NCBI GenBank assembly: GCA_016125335.1
Contig: WGLY01000013.1
Span: 62,001 to 126,000 of the forward strand
DNA: 64,000 bases
Direction of reading: 5' to 3'
From: Frankiales bacterium
Lineage (GTDB): Bacteria; Actinomycetota; Actinomycetes; S36-B12; CAIYMF01
Shown here in pieces: positions 9,426 to 18,562 of this stretch. The notes beneath the pieces are model-generated. The model saw only the letters and a program-made list of their open reading frames with translations, did no database searches and had not been told where the DNA came from. A program made the position numbers and the translations under genes. Numbering within the stretch: the stretch's first letter is position 1; every line of letters begins with the position of its first letter.

Positions 9426-10688
9426 TCAGCCGAACGTCAGCAGTCCGCCACGGGCGACCAGCTCCCCGCCCTTCCAGACGGCCAGCGGCCGGTTCACCGC
9501 CTCGATCTCCTTCCCCACGTCGCCGTCGACGAGGAGCAGGTCGGCCCACAGGCCGGCCCGGATCGAGCCGACACGGTCGTCGAGGCGGAAGGCCTCCGCC
9601 GCCGTCGTCGTGGCCGCCGCGAGCGACTGGGCCGCCGACAGCCCGACCTCGCGGTGCAGCGCGATGATCGAGCCGGCCACGGAGCCATGAGCCACTCCGG
9701 GCACCCCGGCATCGGTTCCTGCGAGCAGGGGGATCCCGGCCTCGCTCATCGCGGCGAACAGCGGGAGCATCGCGCGGCGCTGCTCAAGCCGCCGCTCGGA
9801 GCTGTCCGAGCCGTCGCCGTTGCCGGGCCGGGCCACCATGAGCGTGGGGTCGACGTAGCACCCGGCGTCGAGCACTCGCTTGATGGTCGCGGCCTCCAGC
9901 GAGATGGAGCCATCAGGGTTGGTGCAGGTCGCGTGCGCGATGACCCGCGCCCCCACCGACGCCGCGAGCTCCACCGCCTCCGCCGTATGCGCGTGGGTCA
10001 CCAGCGGGCGGCCGAGGCGGTCGCACTCACGCGCCAGCGCCTCGATCGCCTCGGGCGGGAACTGCAGACGGGTCGGGTTGCTGCCCTCCGTGATGTTGCC
10101 GCCCGTGACCATGACCTTGATGACATCGACCCCTGAGGCGACGTGCGACCGCATCGCGCGCACGAGGTCCTCCTGCGAGTCGGCGGTTCCGCCCAGCCAG
10201 TGGCAGTGACCCGCCGTCGTCGTGAGCGGAGCCCCGCTGACCAGCAAGCCCGTGCCCTGGAGCCGTCCCGCGGCGATGCCGTCCCGCAGGGCGAGCACGA
10301 CCTCCGTCGTACCCCCGCAGTCGACCGCTGTCGTGACCCCCTTGGCGAGACCGCGTTGCGCGTTGCCCACGGCACGAGCGAGCTGCGCCGCCACCGACTC
10401 CCGGAGGATGTTGTCCACCACGTGCCCGTCGGAGCTGAACGTGAGGTGCACATGGGAGTCGATGAGGCCCGGGAGCAGCGTGGCTCCCGGCGCCTCGACG
10501 ACCTGCATACCCCGCGTGGACGCATCACCACGGGCGACGACGGAGTCGATGACCCCGCCTCGCACCAGGACGTCGTAGCCGTCCGCGACGTCGCCCCCAG
10601 GCAGCAGGACGTGCCCGGGGCGGATCGCCCACACTTCGTCGGGCATCGGAGGTCGTAGCCCTCCGGACAGGCCCGGACCTTCCTGCAT
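9426..10688 (-). CDS. Amidohydrolase (imidazolonepropionase/prolidase-like)
   Basis: This 420-residue metal-dependent hydrolase has first metal motif LIDSHVHLTF, probable carbamylated lysine region VIKVMVTGG, THAHTAEAV and AHATCTNP for the next metal ligands, and the late Asp motif LLAGTDAGVPG. The length and motif order match cytosolic amidohydrolases of the imidazolonepropionase/Xaa-Pro group that open lactam, hydantoin or imide bonds. ATG 10688 follows a G-rich purine stretch; an in-frame ATG near 10646 is possible. It lies 22 bases after the metallo-beta-lactamase-fold gene in the same operon. Confidence 0.8.
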   Translation of the reverse strand: MQEGPGLSGGLRPPMPDEVWAIRPGHVLLPGGDVADGYDVLVRGGVIDSVVARGDASTRGMQVVEAPGATLLPGLIDSHVHLTFSSDGHVVDNILRESVAAQLARAVGNAQRGLAKGVTTAVDCGGTTEVVLALRDGIAAGRLQGTGLLVSGAPLTTTAGHCHWLGGTADSQEDLVRAMRSHVASGVDVIKVMVTGGNITEGSNPTRLQFPPEAIEALARECDRLGRPLVTHAHTAEAVELAASVGARVIAHATCTNPDGSISLEAATIKRVLDAGCYVDPTLMVARPGNGDGSDSSERRLEQRRAMLPLFAAMSEAGIPLLAGTDAGVPGVAHGSVAGSIIALHREVGLSAAQSLAAATTTAAEAFRLDDRVGSIRAGLWADLLLVDGDVGKEIEAVNRPLAVWKGGELVARGGLLTFG

Positions 10689-10710
10689 GGTGAACCCCTG
10701 TCTCCCGCTC

Positions 10711-11454
10711 CTAGAGCAGGCTGGGCGGCAGCCCGATGCGATTGAACTGGTCGGCGGCGGACTGGACGTGCCGTCGGCCGTTCTCGAGGGAGAAGTTGAG
10801 ATGACCGGGCATGAGCGCCTGGAAGTCATACTCGAGCAGGAGGTTCATGGACTTCGCGTAGTCCTGGACGCTGGAGTCGGCCACGTTCTGCAGGATGATC
10901 TTCCCGCCCCAGAACACATGGTCGCCGCTGAAGAGGTAGCTGCGCTCGCCGCCGGTCACCAGGAAGTTCATGTGACCGTTGCAGTGCCCGTTCGTCTCGA
11001 TCGCGGTCAGCTGGAAATCGTTGCGCTGCACGGCCTGGTTGTGCGTGAGCTCCACGTCGATGTCGCACGGTTCCCAGGTGAAGTCGCTCGGGTAGAAGTT
11101 GAAGGACTTGGCCCATCTCAGGCCGATGACCTCCTCGTCCGCGACGCGGACCGCCGGCGCTGCACGTTCGCTGATGCAGATCTCGAGGTGGTCGTCCAGC
11201 GACTCGCGCATGTAGGCGAGCGCACCCGCGTGGTCGGCGTGGTAATGGGTCACGAACAGCTTGGTGATCCGGTTCAGGTCCAGTCCGTCGGCGCGGATGT
11301 TGGCGAGGACGCGGTCACCACCGTCGAACCCGGCGTCGATCATCCAGAGCTCGTCACCAGTGTCGATGACGTACACGTTCGAGTCGAGCCGGTTCGACAG
11401 GTTGTACCCGTAGTCGCCGCCTCCGACGACGTAGAGATGGTCGTTGATCTTCAC
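10711..11454 (-). CDS. Metallo-beta-lactamase-fold hydrolase (copy 1)
   Basis: This 247-residue protein has the full zinc motif set: THYHADHAG, NGHCNGH, GDHVF and a late MPGH. MBL-fold enzymes hydrolyse lactones, thioesters or lactams. It is homologous along its whole length to the protein at 27014-27763, including the YPSDFTWEPCDID region (YPADSSFPPCAVD in the paralog). The GTG start at 11454 overlaps the upstream SDR stop by 4 bases (GTGA), so the genes are translationally coupled. The substrate is unknown; a cyclic ester or thioester intermediate is plausible. Confidence 0.8.
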   Translation of the reverse strand: MKINDHLYVVGGGDYGYNLSNRLDSNVYVIDTGDELWMIDAGFDGGDRVLANIRADGLDLNRITKLFVTHYHADHAGALAYMRESLDDHLEICISERAAPAVRVADEEVIGLRWAKSFNFYPSDFTWEPCDIDVELTHNQAVQRNDFQLTAIETNGHCNGHMNFLVTGGERSYLFSGDHVFWGGKIILQNVADSSVQDYAKSMNLLLEYDFQALMPGHLNFSLENGRRHVQSAADQFNRIGLPPSLL

Positions 11455-12260
11455 TTGGCCAACAGCTCCTCAGGGATGGAGTAGGAATGCGCCCGCAGGC
11501 CGCCGTCCACGACGATGTTCTGACCAGTGATGTAGGCGGCGTCGCCCGAGGCCAGGAACGCGAACGTGGCAGCGATCTCCTCGGGCTTGCCCAGCCGCTT
11601 CATCGGCACCAGCGGCCAGTACTTCCTCGCCGCCTCCATGGCCTCGTCCGAACCGAGAACGTCCCGGGACTGAGGGGTGTCGAGAGGGCCAGGGCTGACG
11701 GCGTTGACACGGATGCCGTGGTCGACCAGCTCGATAGCCATGGTCTGCACCAGGTTCACGATCCCTGCCTTGGCCGCGCCGTAGTGGGCGTACGAGATCG
11801 ACGCACCCAGGGACGAGACCGAGGACGTGTAGAGGATCGACCCGGGTGTCCCCGACGCGACCATCGCGCGAGCGGCGAGCTGACCCAGCACGAAGCTGCC
11901 GCGCAGCATCACCGCGATCGTCCTGTCCCACTCCGACCGCTCGAGCTCGAGGAACGGCGCCGAGGAGTGCGCAGGGGCGTTGCTGACGAGGATGTCGAGC
12001 GCGCCACCCACCTCTACCGCCCTGGCGACGACGGCGTCGCAGTCGGCGTCGACGGACACGTCGCCCGGGACTCCCACAACGTTGGCCCCCGTCGACTCGT
12101 GGACCTCGGCCACGACCTCGGGGAGGGCCGCAGCGTTGCGGTCCATCAGGACGATGTTCGCGGCGCCTTCCTCGCCGAAGCGGTGCGCCGTGGCCCGGCC
12201 GACACCACTGGCACCCCCCGTGATGAGCGCGGTCTTGCCTTCCAGTCGCCTGCATGACAT
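11451..12260 (-). CDS. Short-chain dehydrogenase/reductase (copy 1)
   Basis: A classical SDR of 269 residues: cofactor motif TGGASGVG near residue 15, LDILVSNAP, catalytic Ser in YTSSVSS, and Tyr-Lys in YAHYGAAKAG. The C-terminus is typical (TGQNIVVDGG). Such enzymes oxidise or reduce secondary alcohols with NAD(P). It closely resembles the SDR at 24725-25525 (both share LGSDEAMEAAR), indicating an old duplication between the two blocks. ATG 12260 is 5 bases after the E1 beta stop. Confidence 0.85.
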   Translation of the reverse strand: MSCRRLEGKTALITGGASGVGRATAHRFGEEGAANIVLMDRNAAALPEVVAEVHESTGANVVGVPGDVSVDADCDAVVARAVEVGGALDILVSNAPAHSSAPFLELERSEWDRTIAVMLRGSFVLGQLAARAMVASGTPGSILYTSSVSSLGASISYAHYGAAKAGIVNLVQTMAIELVDHGIRVNAVSPGPLDTPQSRDVLGSDEAMEAARKYWPLVPMKRLGKPEEIAATFAFLASGDAAYITGQNIVVDGGLRAHSYSIPEELLAK

Positions 12261-12265
12261 GCGCG

Positions 12266-13249
12266 TCAAACCTCCATCAGAGCTGACATTGCCTCGGACA
12301 CTCGGGAAACCGTGGGGAGCACCGCCTGCGCCAACGGCGGCGCGGCGGGCACCGGCGTGCCACGCAGGCCGACGCGTCCGCTGGCGCGCAGCCCGCTCCC
12401 CAGCGCGGAGGAGACGGTGCTGACGACCTCGGCGCCGAAGCCGCCGGTCTCGTTCGCCTCGTGGACGACGAGCAGCCGACCCGTCCGCCCCACCGACTCG
12501 ATGACTGCACCGGAGTCCCACGGGGACAGCCACCGCAGGTCGATCAGGTCCACGGAGGGTGCCGCCGCGTCGGCCAGGGACTCCTCCACCAGAGCGCGTC
12601 CCGTGCCCCACGTCACGACCGTGAGTTCCGAGCCCCTGCGCACGGTCTCCGAGACACCCAGTCCCGCGTCGGCCTCTCCGGGAGCCACGTCGCCCTTCGT
12701 CGGGTAGAGGCGACGCGACTCGAAGATCATCACCGGGTCCTCGGACTCGATCGCCAGGCGGAGCATGGAGTAGGCGTCGCGGGGTGTCGACGGGACGCCG
12801 ACCCGCAGACCGGGGACGTGCGCGAACAGCGCCTCCAGGGACTGGCTGTGCTGGGCGCACGCGCCGGGCGTGTGACCCTGCTGCGTCCGGATCACCAGCG
12901 GCGCCGTGAGAGCACTGCGGGACACGTACCGTGCGTTCGCCACCTGGTTCACGATCTGGTCCATGGCGACGAGCAGGAAGTCTGCGTAGATCACTTCGAG
13001 CACGGGGCGCAGACCACCCATCGCAGCCCCGAGAGCCGTGCCGACCATGGCCGACTCCGAGATGGGCGTGTCGATGACGCGGTCGCCGAAGGCGGCGTGC
13101 AGGCCCTTGGTCGCACCGAAGGGCCCGTTGGGGAGAGCCACGTCCTCCCCGAGGACGATCACGCTCGGGTCGGTTGCCAGAGCGTGCTCCAGCGCGAGAT
13201 TCACCGCGCGGATGTAGGACAGTGCCTGGACGTCAGCGAGCGTAGACAT
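12266..13249 (-). CDS. 2-oxoacid/acetoin dehydrogenase E1 component, beta subunit
   Basis: This 327-residue protein contains the transketolase pyrimidine-binding domain (VIVLGEDVALPNGPFG, DTPISESAMVG) and the transketolase C-terminal domain (DLIDLRWLSPWD, VVHEANETGGFGAEV). It forms the thiamine-diphosphate heterotetramer with the alpha subunit, whose reading frame it overlaps by 17 bases. No lipoyl acyltransferase (E2) or dihydrolipoamide dehydrogenase (E3) is encoded in the window, so the E1 must borrow an E2 from elsewhere or act differently. The substrate (pyruvate-like, branched-chain or acetoin) is not decidable. Confidence 0.85.
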   Translation of the reverse strand: MSTLADVQALSYIRAVNLALEHALATDPSVIVLGEDVALPNGPFGATKGLHAAFGDRVIDTPISESAMVGTALGAAMGGLRPVLEVIYADFLLVAMDQIVNQVANARYVSRSALTAPLVIRTQQGHTPGACAQHSQSLEALFAHVPGLRVGVPSTPRDAYSMLRLAIESEDPVMIFESRRLYPTKGDVAPGEADAGLGVSETVRRGSELTVVTWGTGRALVEESLADAAAPSVDLIDLRWLSPWDSGAVIESVGRTGRLLVVHEANETGGFGAEVVSTVSSALGSGLRASGRVGLRGTPVPAAPPLAQAVLPTVSRVSEAMSALMEV

Positions 13250-14162
13250 GCGTCCCCGCCTCCTCGGCCTTCGGTGCCGCGATGGCCACGGCGCGTTCGA
13301 ACGCGTCCTCCACGAGCATCGCGACGTCCGCCTCGACTCGTCCTGCCTGCTCCTCGGAGAGGAGCTTCCTGCCCTGGACCAGGGGGTCCGACTGCCGGTG
13401 CTTCTCGAGCTCCCCGGCCGGGCGGTAGGCCTGGGCGTCGCCTGAGTAGTGCCCACCGAGCCGATGCGTGTGAGCCTCGACGAGAACGGGACGCCCGGAC
13501 TCGAGGGACGTCGAGCGAGCGCCGGCCACGACGTCTCGGACTGCCTGGGGATCGTTCCCGTCGACCTCGAGACCCACCATCGCGTACGCCGCAGCACGCT
13601 GGGCCGCAGGGACCGCCGTGAGCATGGCTGAGGGAGTCATCTCGGCGTAGCCGTTGTTCTCCACCACGACGATCATCGGGATGCGCAGCACCGACGCCAT
13701 GTTCAGCGACTCGTGGACGTTGCCCTGGTTCATCGCACCGTCGCCGATGGACACGACAGGGATCCGGCCGTCCCCGGCCCGGCGACAGGCGAGACCGAGT
13801 CCGACGGCGATCGGGACCCCGGCACCGACGATCGAGTTCTCGCCGTACACGTGGTGCTCGGCCGCTGACATGTAGGCCGATCCGGCCCGCCCGCCGTTGA
13901 GCGCCGAGTCGCGTCCCAGGATCTCGGCGAAGAAGTCGACCGGATCGACGCCACGCGCCAGCAACCACCCATGGCCTCTGTAGGTGGTGATCAAGGGGTC
14001 GTCGTCGCGCAGCGCTTCGCACGCGCCCACGGGAACGGCCTCCTGGCCGATGCACAGGTGCGTCGAACCGCTGACCAGGCCTTGGGTCAGAGCCTGCATG
14101 ACCCGTTCCTCGATCGTGCGGATCGTCAGAATCGAGCGGTAGTAGCCCTCGGCGTCGGTCAC
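13233..14162 (-). CDS. 2-oxoacid/acetoin dehydrogenase E1 component, alpha subunit
   Basis: This 309-residue protein has the thiamine-diphosphate binding signature GDGAMNQG...VVENN at about residues 130-155, preceded by STHLCIGQEAV and TYRGHGWLLARG. The alpha subunit performs decarboxylation and transfers the acyl group to lipoamide. The GTG at 14162 is chosen because an AAGGAGGTG Shine-Dalgarno sits 6 bases upstream; the longer frame to 14315 starts with non-protein-like residues. It is followed with overlap by E1 beta and preceded by a 64-base gap after the alpha/beta hydrolase. Confidence 0.85.
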   Translation of the reverse strand: MTDAEGYYRSILTIRTIEERVMQALTQGLVSGSTHLCIGQEAVPVGACEALRDDDPLITTYRGHGWLLARGVDPVDFFAEILGRDSALNGGRAGSAYMSAAEHHVYGENSIVGAGVPIAVGLGLACRRAGDGRIPVVSIGDGAMNQGNVHESLNMASVLRIPMIVVVENNGYAEMTPSAMLTAVPAAQRAAAYAMVGLEVDGNDPQAVRDVVAGARSTSLESGRPVLVEAHTHRLGGHYSGDAQAYRPAGELEKHRQSDPLVQGRKLLSEEQAGRVEADVAMLVEDAFERAVAIAAPKAEEAGTHVYAR

Positions 14163-14226
14163 GCCTGTCACCTCCTTCGGTGGCTCGGATCTCCCGAGCC
14201 GCGAGCCGCTCGGGACCGGGTTCGCA

Positions 14227-14889
14227 TCACCTGTGCACGCCCGGTGGCACGGGTGGGTGCAGCGCGGGCTCGCCGACGGACGCGTAGGCGATCTGCTCGG
14301 CCACGAACGCGGCAACGGAGTGGGTCATGTGGGCGGTCCACCTGTCGCGGGCTCCGTCCGGTGGGTCGAGGTAGTGGACGTGCAGACGCAGCGACCACGC
14401 TCGGATCCACCGTCCCAAGCGCTCCATCGACTGGGCTGGCACCTCGTCGCAGGGATCCGCGAGAGCGATGGCGGGGATGACGCGCCACGGCTCCGCACCG
14501 GCGAGATCGGCGTCGTCCAGGGTGGGCGCGACGAGTGCGGTCGCCAGCACCGAGGCCGGCGGCACCGCGTAGAGCAGCTCGCATGCCGATCCCACCGCGA
14601 CCGTCGCGATGTGGGGATGCAGACGTCGGCACTCGTCGAGCGCCGCACCCACGGCCCGGGCTCCGTCGGCGTCCCAGTCCCCCTCGCTGAGCCCGTGACC
14701 GGGCAGATCCAGGAGGACCGTGGTCAGCTCCAGCCTGGCGAGCGATGCGGCGAACGGGCGCACGAGATCCAGGTCCGAGCCTCGGTCGTGCAGAAGGAGC
14801 ACGCACCCTCGGGCGTCCGGCTGCTCTGTCACCTCGCCGAAGACGGAGACATCGGGTCCCAGCGTCAGCTCGAGCGAACGCGGCTTCAT
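14227..14889 (-). CDS. Alpha/beta-hydrolase-fold protein with degenerate nucleophile elbow
   Basis: The 220-residue protein shows the fold's HDRGSDLDL oxyanion-type strand turn, LLDLPGHGLSEG, and a C-terminal region with a histidine (TAHMTHS). The position of the usual G-x-S-x-G elbow reads AVGSACELL, so the last glycine is replaced by cysteine. It may be a hydrolase with an altered elbow or a non-catalytic relative. The ATG at 14889 overlaps the stop of the ABC ATPase by 4 bases, placing it in the transporter-enzyme operon. Confidence 0.65.
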   Translation of the reverse strand: MKPRSLELTLGPDVSVFGEVTEQPDARGCVLLLHDRGSDLDLVRPFAASLARLELTTVLLDLPGHGLSEGDWDADGARAVGAALDECRRLHPHIATVAVGSACELLYAVPPASVLATALVAPTLDDADLAGAEPWRVIPAIALADPCDEVPAQSMERLGRWIRAWSLRLHVHYLDPPDGARDRWTAHMTHSVAAFVAEQIAYASVGEPALHPPVPPGVHR

Positions 14890-15671
14890 CGCTCGACACC
14901 TTGCGTCGGCAGCATCGGGATGGAGGCCACGAGCTTCTTGGTGTACTCGTGCTCGGGAGACGTGAGGATCGTCGTGGGATCTCCCCGCTCCACGATCTGG
15001 CCCTGGGACATGACGACCACGCGATCGCAGAACTGCCGGACGACGCCGAGGTCGTGGCTGATGAGGACCACCGTGAGCCCCAGGCGCAGCCTGAGGTCCG
15101 CGATCAGGTTCAGCACCTGCCCGCGCATGGACACGTCGAGCGCGCTGACCGGCTCGTCCGCGATCAGGACACGCGGGTCCATGGCCAGTGCTCGGGCGAT
15201 GGCGACGCGCTGCCGTTGACCCCCGGAGAGCTGGTAGGGGTGCAGCGACGCGTACCTGCTCGGCAACCCGACGAGCTCCAGCAACCGCTCGGCCTCGCCC
15301 CGGCGCGCCCGCCTGTCGACGTCGCCACGGATGCCCTCGAGGAGGATGCGCTCGATGGTCATGCGTGGGTTCATGGACGAGTACGGGTCCTGGAACACCA
15401 CCTGCACGAGCCTCGGCAGCTGCCTGCGCTCGGCGCGCGATCCCTCCCACACGTCGATGCCGCAGATCCGCGCCGATCCCGACGTCGGCGCCACCAGGCC
15501 CAGGAGGATCCGGGACACGGTGGTCTTGCCACTCCCGCTCTCGCCGACGATCCCGAACGACTCGCCGTCCTCGACCGCGAACGACACGTCGTCCACCGCC
15601 CGGTGCAAGCCCTTGCCGGCCCGGGACCTGAACTCCTTGGTCAGTCCGCTGACCTCGACGACGGGACTCAC
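14886..15671 (-). CDS. Oligopeptide-type ABC transporter ATPase (DppF/OppF-like)
   Basis: This 261-residue ATPase has Walker A GESGSGKTT, Q-loop FQDPYSSMNPR, signature LSGGQRQR, Walker B VLIADEPVSALD and switch histidine SHDLG. These are the features of the second ATPase of peptide/opine/nickel importers; it powers uptake with the DppD-like partner. The GTG start at 15671 overlaps the upstream ATPase stop by 4 bases. The longer frame to 15803 is the shadow of the preceding gene. Confidence 0.9.
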   Translation of the reverse strand: MSPVVEVSGLTKEFRSRAGKGLHRAVDDVSFAVEDGESFGIVGESGSGKTTVSRILLGLVAPTSGSARICGIDVWEGSRAERRQLPRLVQVVFQDPYSSMNPRMTIERILLEGIRGDVDRRARRGEAERLLELVGLPSRYASLHPYQLSGGQRQRVAIARALAMDPRVLIADEPVSALDVSMRGQVLNLIADLRLRLGLTVVLISHDLGVVRQFCDRVVVMSQGQIVERGDPTTILTSPEHEYTKKLVASIPMLPTQGVER

Positions 15672-16681
15672 GCGAGCCCCCTCTCGTCCAGAGGGTGGTG
15701 ACAGCGCACACCGTGGAACTCCGAGCCCGACACCTCGGGGTGGACCTGGCACTGGGAGTCCGCACGCGGGCACCGGTTCGCGAACCGGCAGCCCGCGAGC
15801 CACTCGGCAGGCTCGGGAACCACCCCATCGATGTAGCCGAACGGCACCCCGCGCTCCCCGTGGCTCGCGCAGTCGAGCAGCCCTCGCGTGTAGTGATGGC
15901 GCGAGACCGCGAAGATCTGCCCGGTGTCACCGGTCTCGACGATCTCCCCCGCGTACATGACGGCGACCCGGTCTGCGAGCTGCGCGACGACCGCGAGGTC
16001 GTGCGAGATCCACAGCACGCTCATGTCGAGCTCGTCGCGGAGCCGGTGGACGAGTCGCAGGATGCTCGCCTGAGTCGTCACGTCCAAGGCCGTCGTCGGC
16101 TCGTCCGCGATCAGCAGCTTCGGTTCGAGCAGGAGGGCGGTGGCGATCATGACGCGCTGCCTGAGGCCACCGGACAGCTCGTGCGGGAAGGCATCGAACC
16201 GACGCTGCGGCTCCGGCACCCCCACGTGGCCGAGGAAGTCGATGGCGCGCCTGCGTGCCGCGCCCTTCGACACGCTCTCGTGCTCCGTGATGGCCTCCAC
16301 CATCTGCCGACCGATCCGGAAGCACGGATCGAGGCTGGTCATGGGGTCCTGGAAGATCATGGCCATCCGTGGCCCGCGCATGCTGCGCAGACCGGCGCGG
16401 CTGGCGGACACCACGGAGGCGCCCGCCGCACGGATGTCGCCTTGGGTCGCTGCCACACCGTCGGGCAGCAGGCCCATGCAGGCGAGCGCGGTCAGACTCT
16501 TGCCCGAACCGCTCTCGCCGACCAGGCCCACGATCTCGCCGTCGCCGACCGTGAGGGAGACGTCGGTCACGAGCGGGCGGTGATGCTGGCCGTGCACGAC
16601 CGAGATCTCCAGCCCGTGGACCTCGAGCGCCGGCTCCGGCACGACTCCGGGCCTCTCCTGAGTGCTGGTCGCCTCGGTCAT
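15668..16681 (-). CDS. Oligopeptide-type ABC transporter ATPase (DppD/OppD-like)
   Basis: The 337-residue protein has Walker A GESGSGKSL, FQDPMTSLDP, signature LSGGLRQR, Walker B LLIADEPTTALD and SHDLAVV. The C-terminal oligopeptide-transporter extension contains a cysteine cluster (CRFANRCPRADSQC) that in several family members binds an iron-sulfur cluster. The ATG at 16681 overlaps the permease stop by 4 bases. The long open frame upstream of this start is antisense-like noise. Confidence 0.9.
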   Translation of the reverse strand: MTEATSTQERPGVVPEPALEVHGLEISVVHGQHHRPLVTDVSLTVGDGEIVGLVGESGSGKSLTALACMGLLPDGVAATQGDIRAAGASVVSASRAGLRSMRGPRMAMIFQDPMTSLDPCFRIGRQMVEAITEHESVSKGAARRRAIDFLGHVGVPEPQRRFDAFPHELSGGLRQRVMIATALLLEPKLLIADEPTTALDVTTQASILRLVHRLRDELDMSVLWISHDLAVVAQLADRVAVMYAGEIVETGDTGQIFAVSRHHYTRGLLDCASHGERGVPFGYIDGVVPEPAEWLAGCRFANRCPRADSQCQVHPEVSGSEFHGVRCHHPLDERGLA

Positions 16682-17577
16682 CGCGAGCTCCGGTTGCGCG
16701 GGTCGAACCGATCCCTGAGGTTGTCGGCGAGGGCGTTCATGAGCAGCACGAGGACGGTCAGCGCGCCTCCCGCGAGGACGACGGGCCACCAGCTCTTGCT
16801 CAGGTAGTCCCGTCCGTCGGCGAGGATCACGCCGAGGCTCGGCGTGGGCGGCTGTGCGCCCAGTCCGAGGAAGGACAGGCCGGACTCGGCCACGATGGAC
16901 GTCGACACGAAGAAGACGGACATGACCACGGTGACCGGGAACAGGCTGATCAGAAGGTGCGTCAGGCTGATCCGGATCCGCGAGACTCCGAGCACGCGAG
17001 CCGCCGAGATGAAGTCGCGCTCGCGCAGGGACAGGATCTCCCCGCGCACGATGACGGCGAAGCTGGCCCACCCGGTGAGGGCGAGGGCAAGGATCACCGC
17101 CGGCAGCCCCGGACCGAGCCAGCCGGCGAAGACGATCGCGAGGAGGATCGCCGGGAACGCCCAGGTCACGTCGACCACCAGCGCCGTGCCCACCGAGGCC
17201 GCCCGCCCGAAGAAGCCTCCGAAGACCCCGAGCGCCAGGCCGAGGACGACGGAGATGATCGCGACGCCCACGCCCACGCAGATGGACACACCGAGACCAC
17301 CCAGGATCCGCCACATCAGGTCGCGCCCCAGGCTGTCGGTGCCCAGCGGGTGGCCCGGCGACAGCGGCGGCTTGAAGGTCGCCAGCAGATCCTGGTCGGT
17401 CAGCAGGTGGTTCAGGCTCGGGACGGTCAGGACGATGATCCCCACCAACCCGGCAACGCCGTACACCGTGAGGCCGCCGACGACCCACGGGTTGATCCGC
17501 GCGCGGCGGGACTCGCTGCCGACCGCGGTGTAGATCGCGCGGCCGGAGGACACCGGCTCGGAGGTAGGGGCGCTCAT
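16678..17577 (-). CDS. Oligopeptide-type ABC transporter permease (DppC-like)
   Basis: A 299-residue inner-membrane protein with an N-terminal transmembrane helix (VVGGLTVYGVAGLVGIIVL), then the DppC-type loop (HPLGTDSLGRDLMWRI) and five further hydrophobic helices. The permease motif that docks the ATPase is seen near ISAARVLGVSR. It pairs with the DppB-like permease, whose stop codon its ATG (17577) overlaps by 4 bases. The long in-frame extension upstream is not used. Confidence 0.9.
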   Translation of the reverse strand: MSAPTSEPVSSGRAIYTAVGSESRRARINPWVVGGLTVYGVAGLVGIIVLTVPSLNHLLTDQDLLATFKPPLSPGHPLGTDSLGRDLMWRILGGLGVSICVGVGVAIISVVLGLALGVFGGFFGRAASVGTALVVDVTWAFPAILLAIVFAGWLGPGLPAVILALALTGWASFAVIVRGEILSLRERDFISAARVLGVSRIRISLTHLLISLFPVTVVMSVFFVSTSIVAESGLSFLGLGAQPPTPSLGVILADGRDYLSKSWWPVVLAGGALTVLVLLMNALADNLRDRFDPRNRSSR

Positions 17578-18509
17578 GCCGCCTCGGATCCGGTCAGCCG
17601 CACCCGCGGATCGGCCCATCGGTAGACGACGTCGGTGATGGCGCTGGAGATGATCACGACCGCAGCGAGCAGGAGCGCCAGGGCCTCCGCCACCGGGTAG
17701 TCGCGATGCAGGATGCTGTTCACGAGCTGGGTGCCCAGGCCCGGCCAGCGGAAGATCACCTCGACGATCAGGGTGTATCCGAGCAGCGTCCTGATCTGGA
17801 TCGATCCGAGCGAGATGATCGGCGAGAGCGAGTTCCTGAGCACGTGCACCCAGTGGATCCTCACCTGACGCACTCCACGTGCCCAGAGGGTGCGGGTGTA
17901 GTCGGCGGTGAGCTGTTCCAGCACCGCCGTACGACCCACCCGCACCGTGAGCGCGCAGGGCTCAGCAGCGAGGATCAGCGCCGGCAGGATGAGGTTCTTG
18001 AAGGAGCCCGAGCCTGAGACCGGTAGCCACTTGAGGTAGAGGCCGAACACCAGCACCGCGACCAGGGCCAGGACGAAGTTGGGGATCGCCAGGAAGAAGC
18101 TGGCAATGGTCAGCGAGAGACGGTCGAACCATCCCCCCTTGTTCAGCGCGGAGACAACGCCGATGGGGACCCCGAGGCCGAAGGCCACGACGAAAGCCGC
18201 GAGCGCGAGGATCACGGTGTACGCCGCCGAGTTCGCGATCACGGTGGTGACAGGGAGCTTCGTGACCAGCGAGACCCCGAGGTCCCCGCCGAGCATGCCG
18301 GTGAGGTAGTTCCAGTACTGCTGCCAGAGCGGCAGGTTCAGACCGAGTCGGTCCTTGAGCTGCTCCACGACCTCCGGCGGCGTCGTCGCGGGGTTGACGA
18401 TGCTCGCGACGACGTCGCCGGGCGTGGCTCGCAGGGACACGAAGGTGACGATCGAGGCGAGGAACAGCACGAGGACGGCGTACGCGAACCGCTGCAGTAC
18501 ATACCTCAC
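17574..18509 (-). CDS. Oligopeptide-type ABC transporter permease (DppB-like)
   Basis: This 311-residue membrane protein opens with MRYVLQRFAYAVLVLFLASI, the standard first helix of DppB permeases. It keeps the conserved RATPGD motif, the ATPase-docking region TLWARGVRQ, and the family ending PRVRLTG. The GTG start at 18509 is 53 bases after the lipoprotein gene's stop. It forms the import channel together with the DppC-like protein. Confidence 0.9.
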   Translation of the reverse strand: MRYVLQRFAYAVLVLFLASIVTFVSLRATPGDVVASIVNPATTPPEVVEQLKDRLGLNLPLWQQYWNYLTGMLGGDLGVSLVTKLPVTTVIANSAAYTVILALAAFVVAFGLGVPIGVVSALNKGGWFDRLSLTIASFFLAIPNFVLALVAVLVFGLYLKWLPVSGSGSFKNLILPALILAAEPCALTVRVGRTAVLEQLTADYTRTLWARGVRQVRIHWVHVLRNSLSPIISLGSIQIRTLLGYTLIVEVIFRWPGLGTQLVNSILHRDYPVAEALALLLAAVVIISSAITDVVYRWADPRVRLTGSEAA

Positions 18510-18562
18510 CTGAGATGCGCTCCTCGATGCCCGTCGCTGTCACTGCTGCCTGAGACGTGGGG

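Noticed and set aside
9055-9549. Longer 164-residue start for the EthD-like protein
   Set aside because: The extra N-terminal residues overlap the upstream amidohydrolase gene and are not EthD-like; ATG 9408 has a strong GGAGG site.
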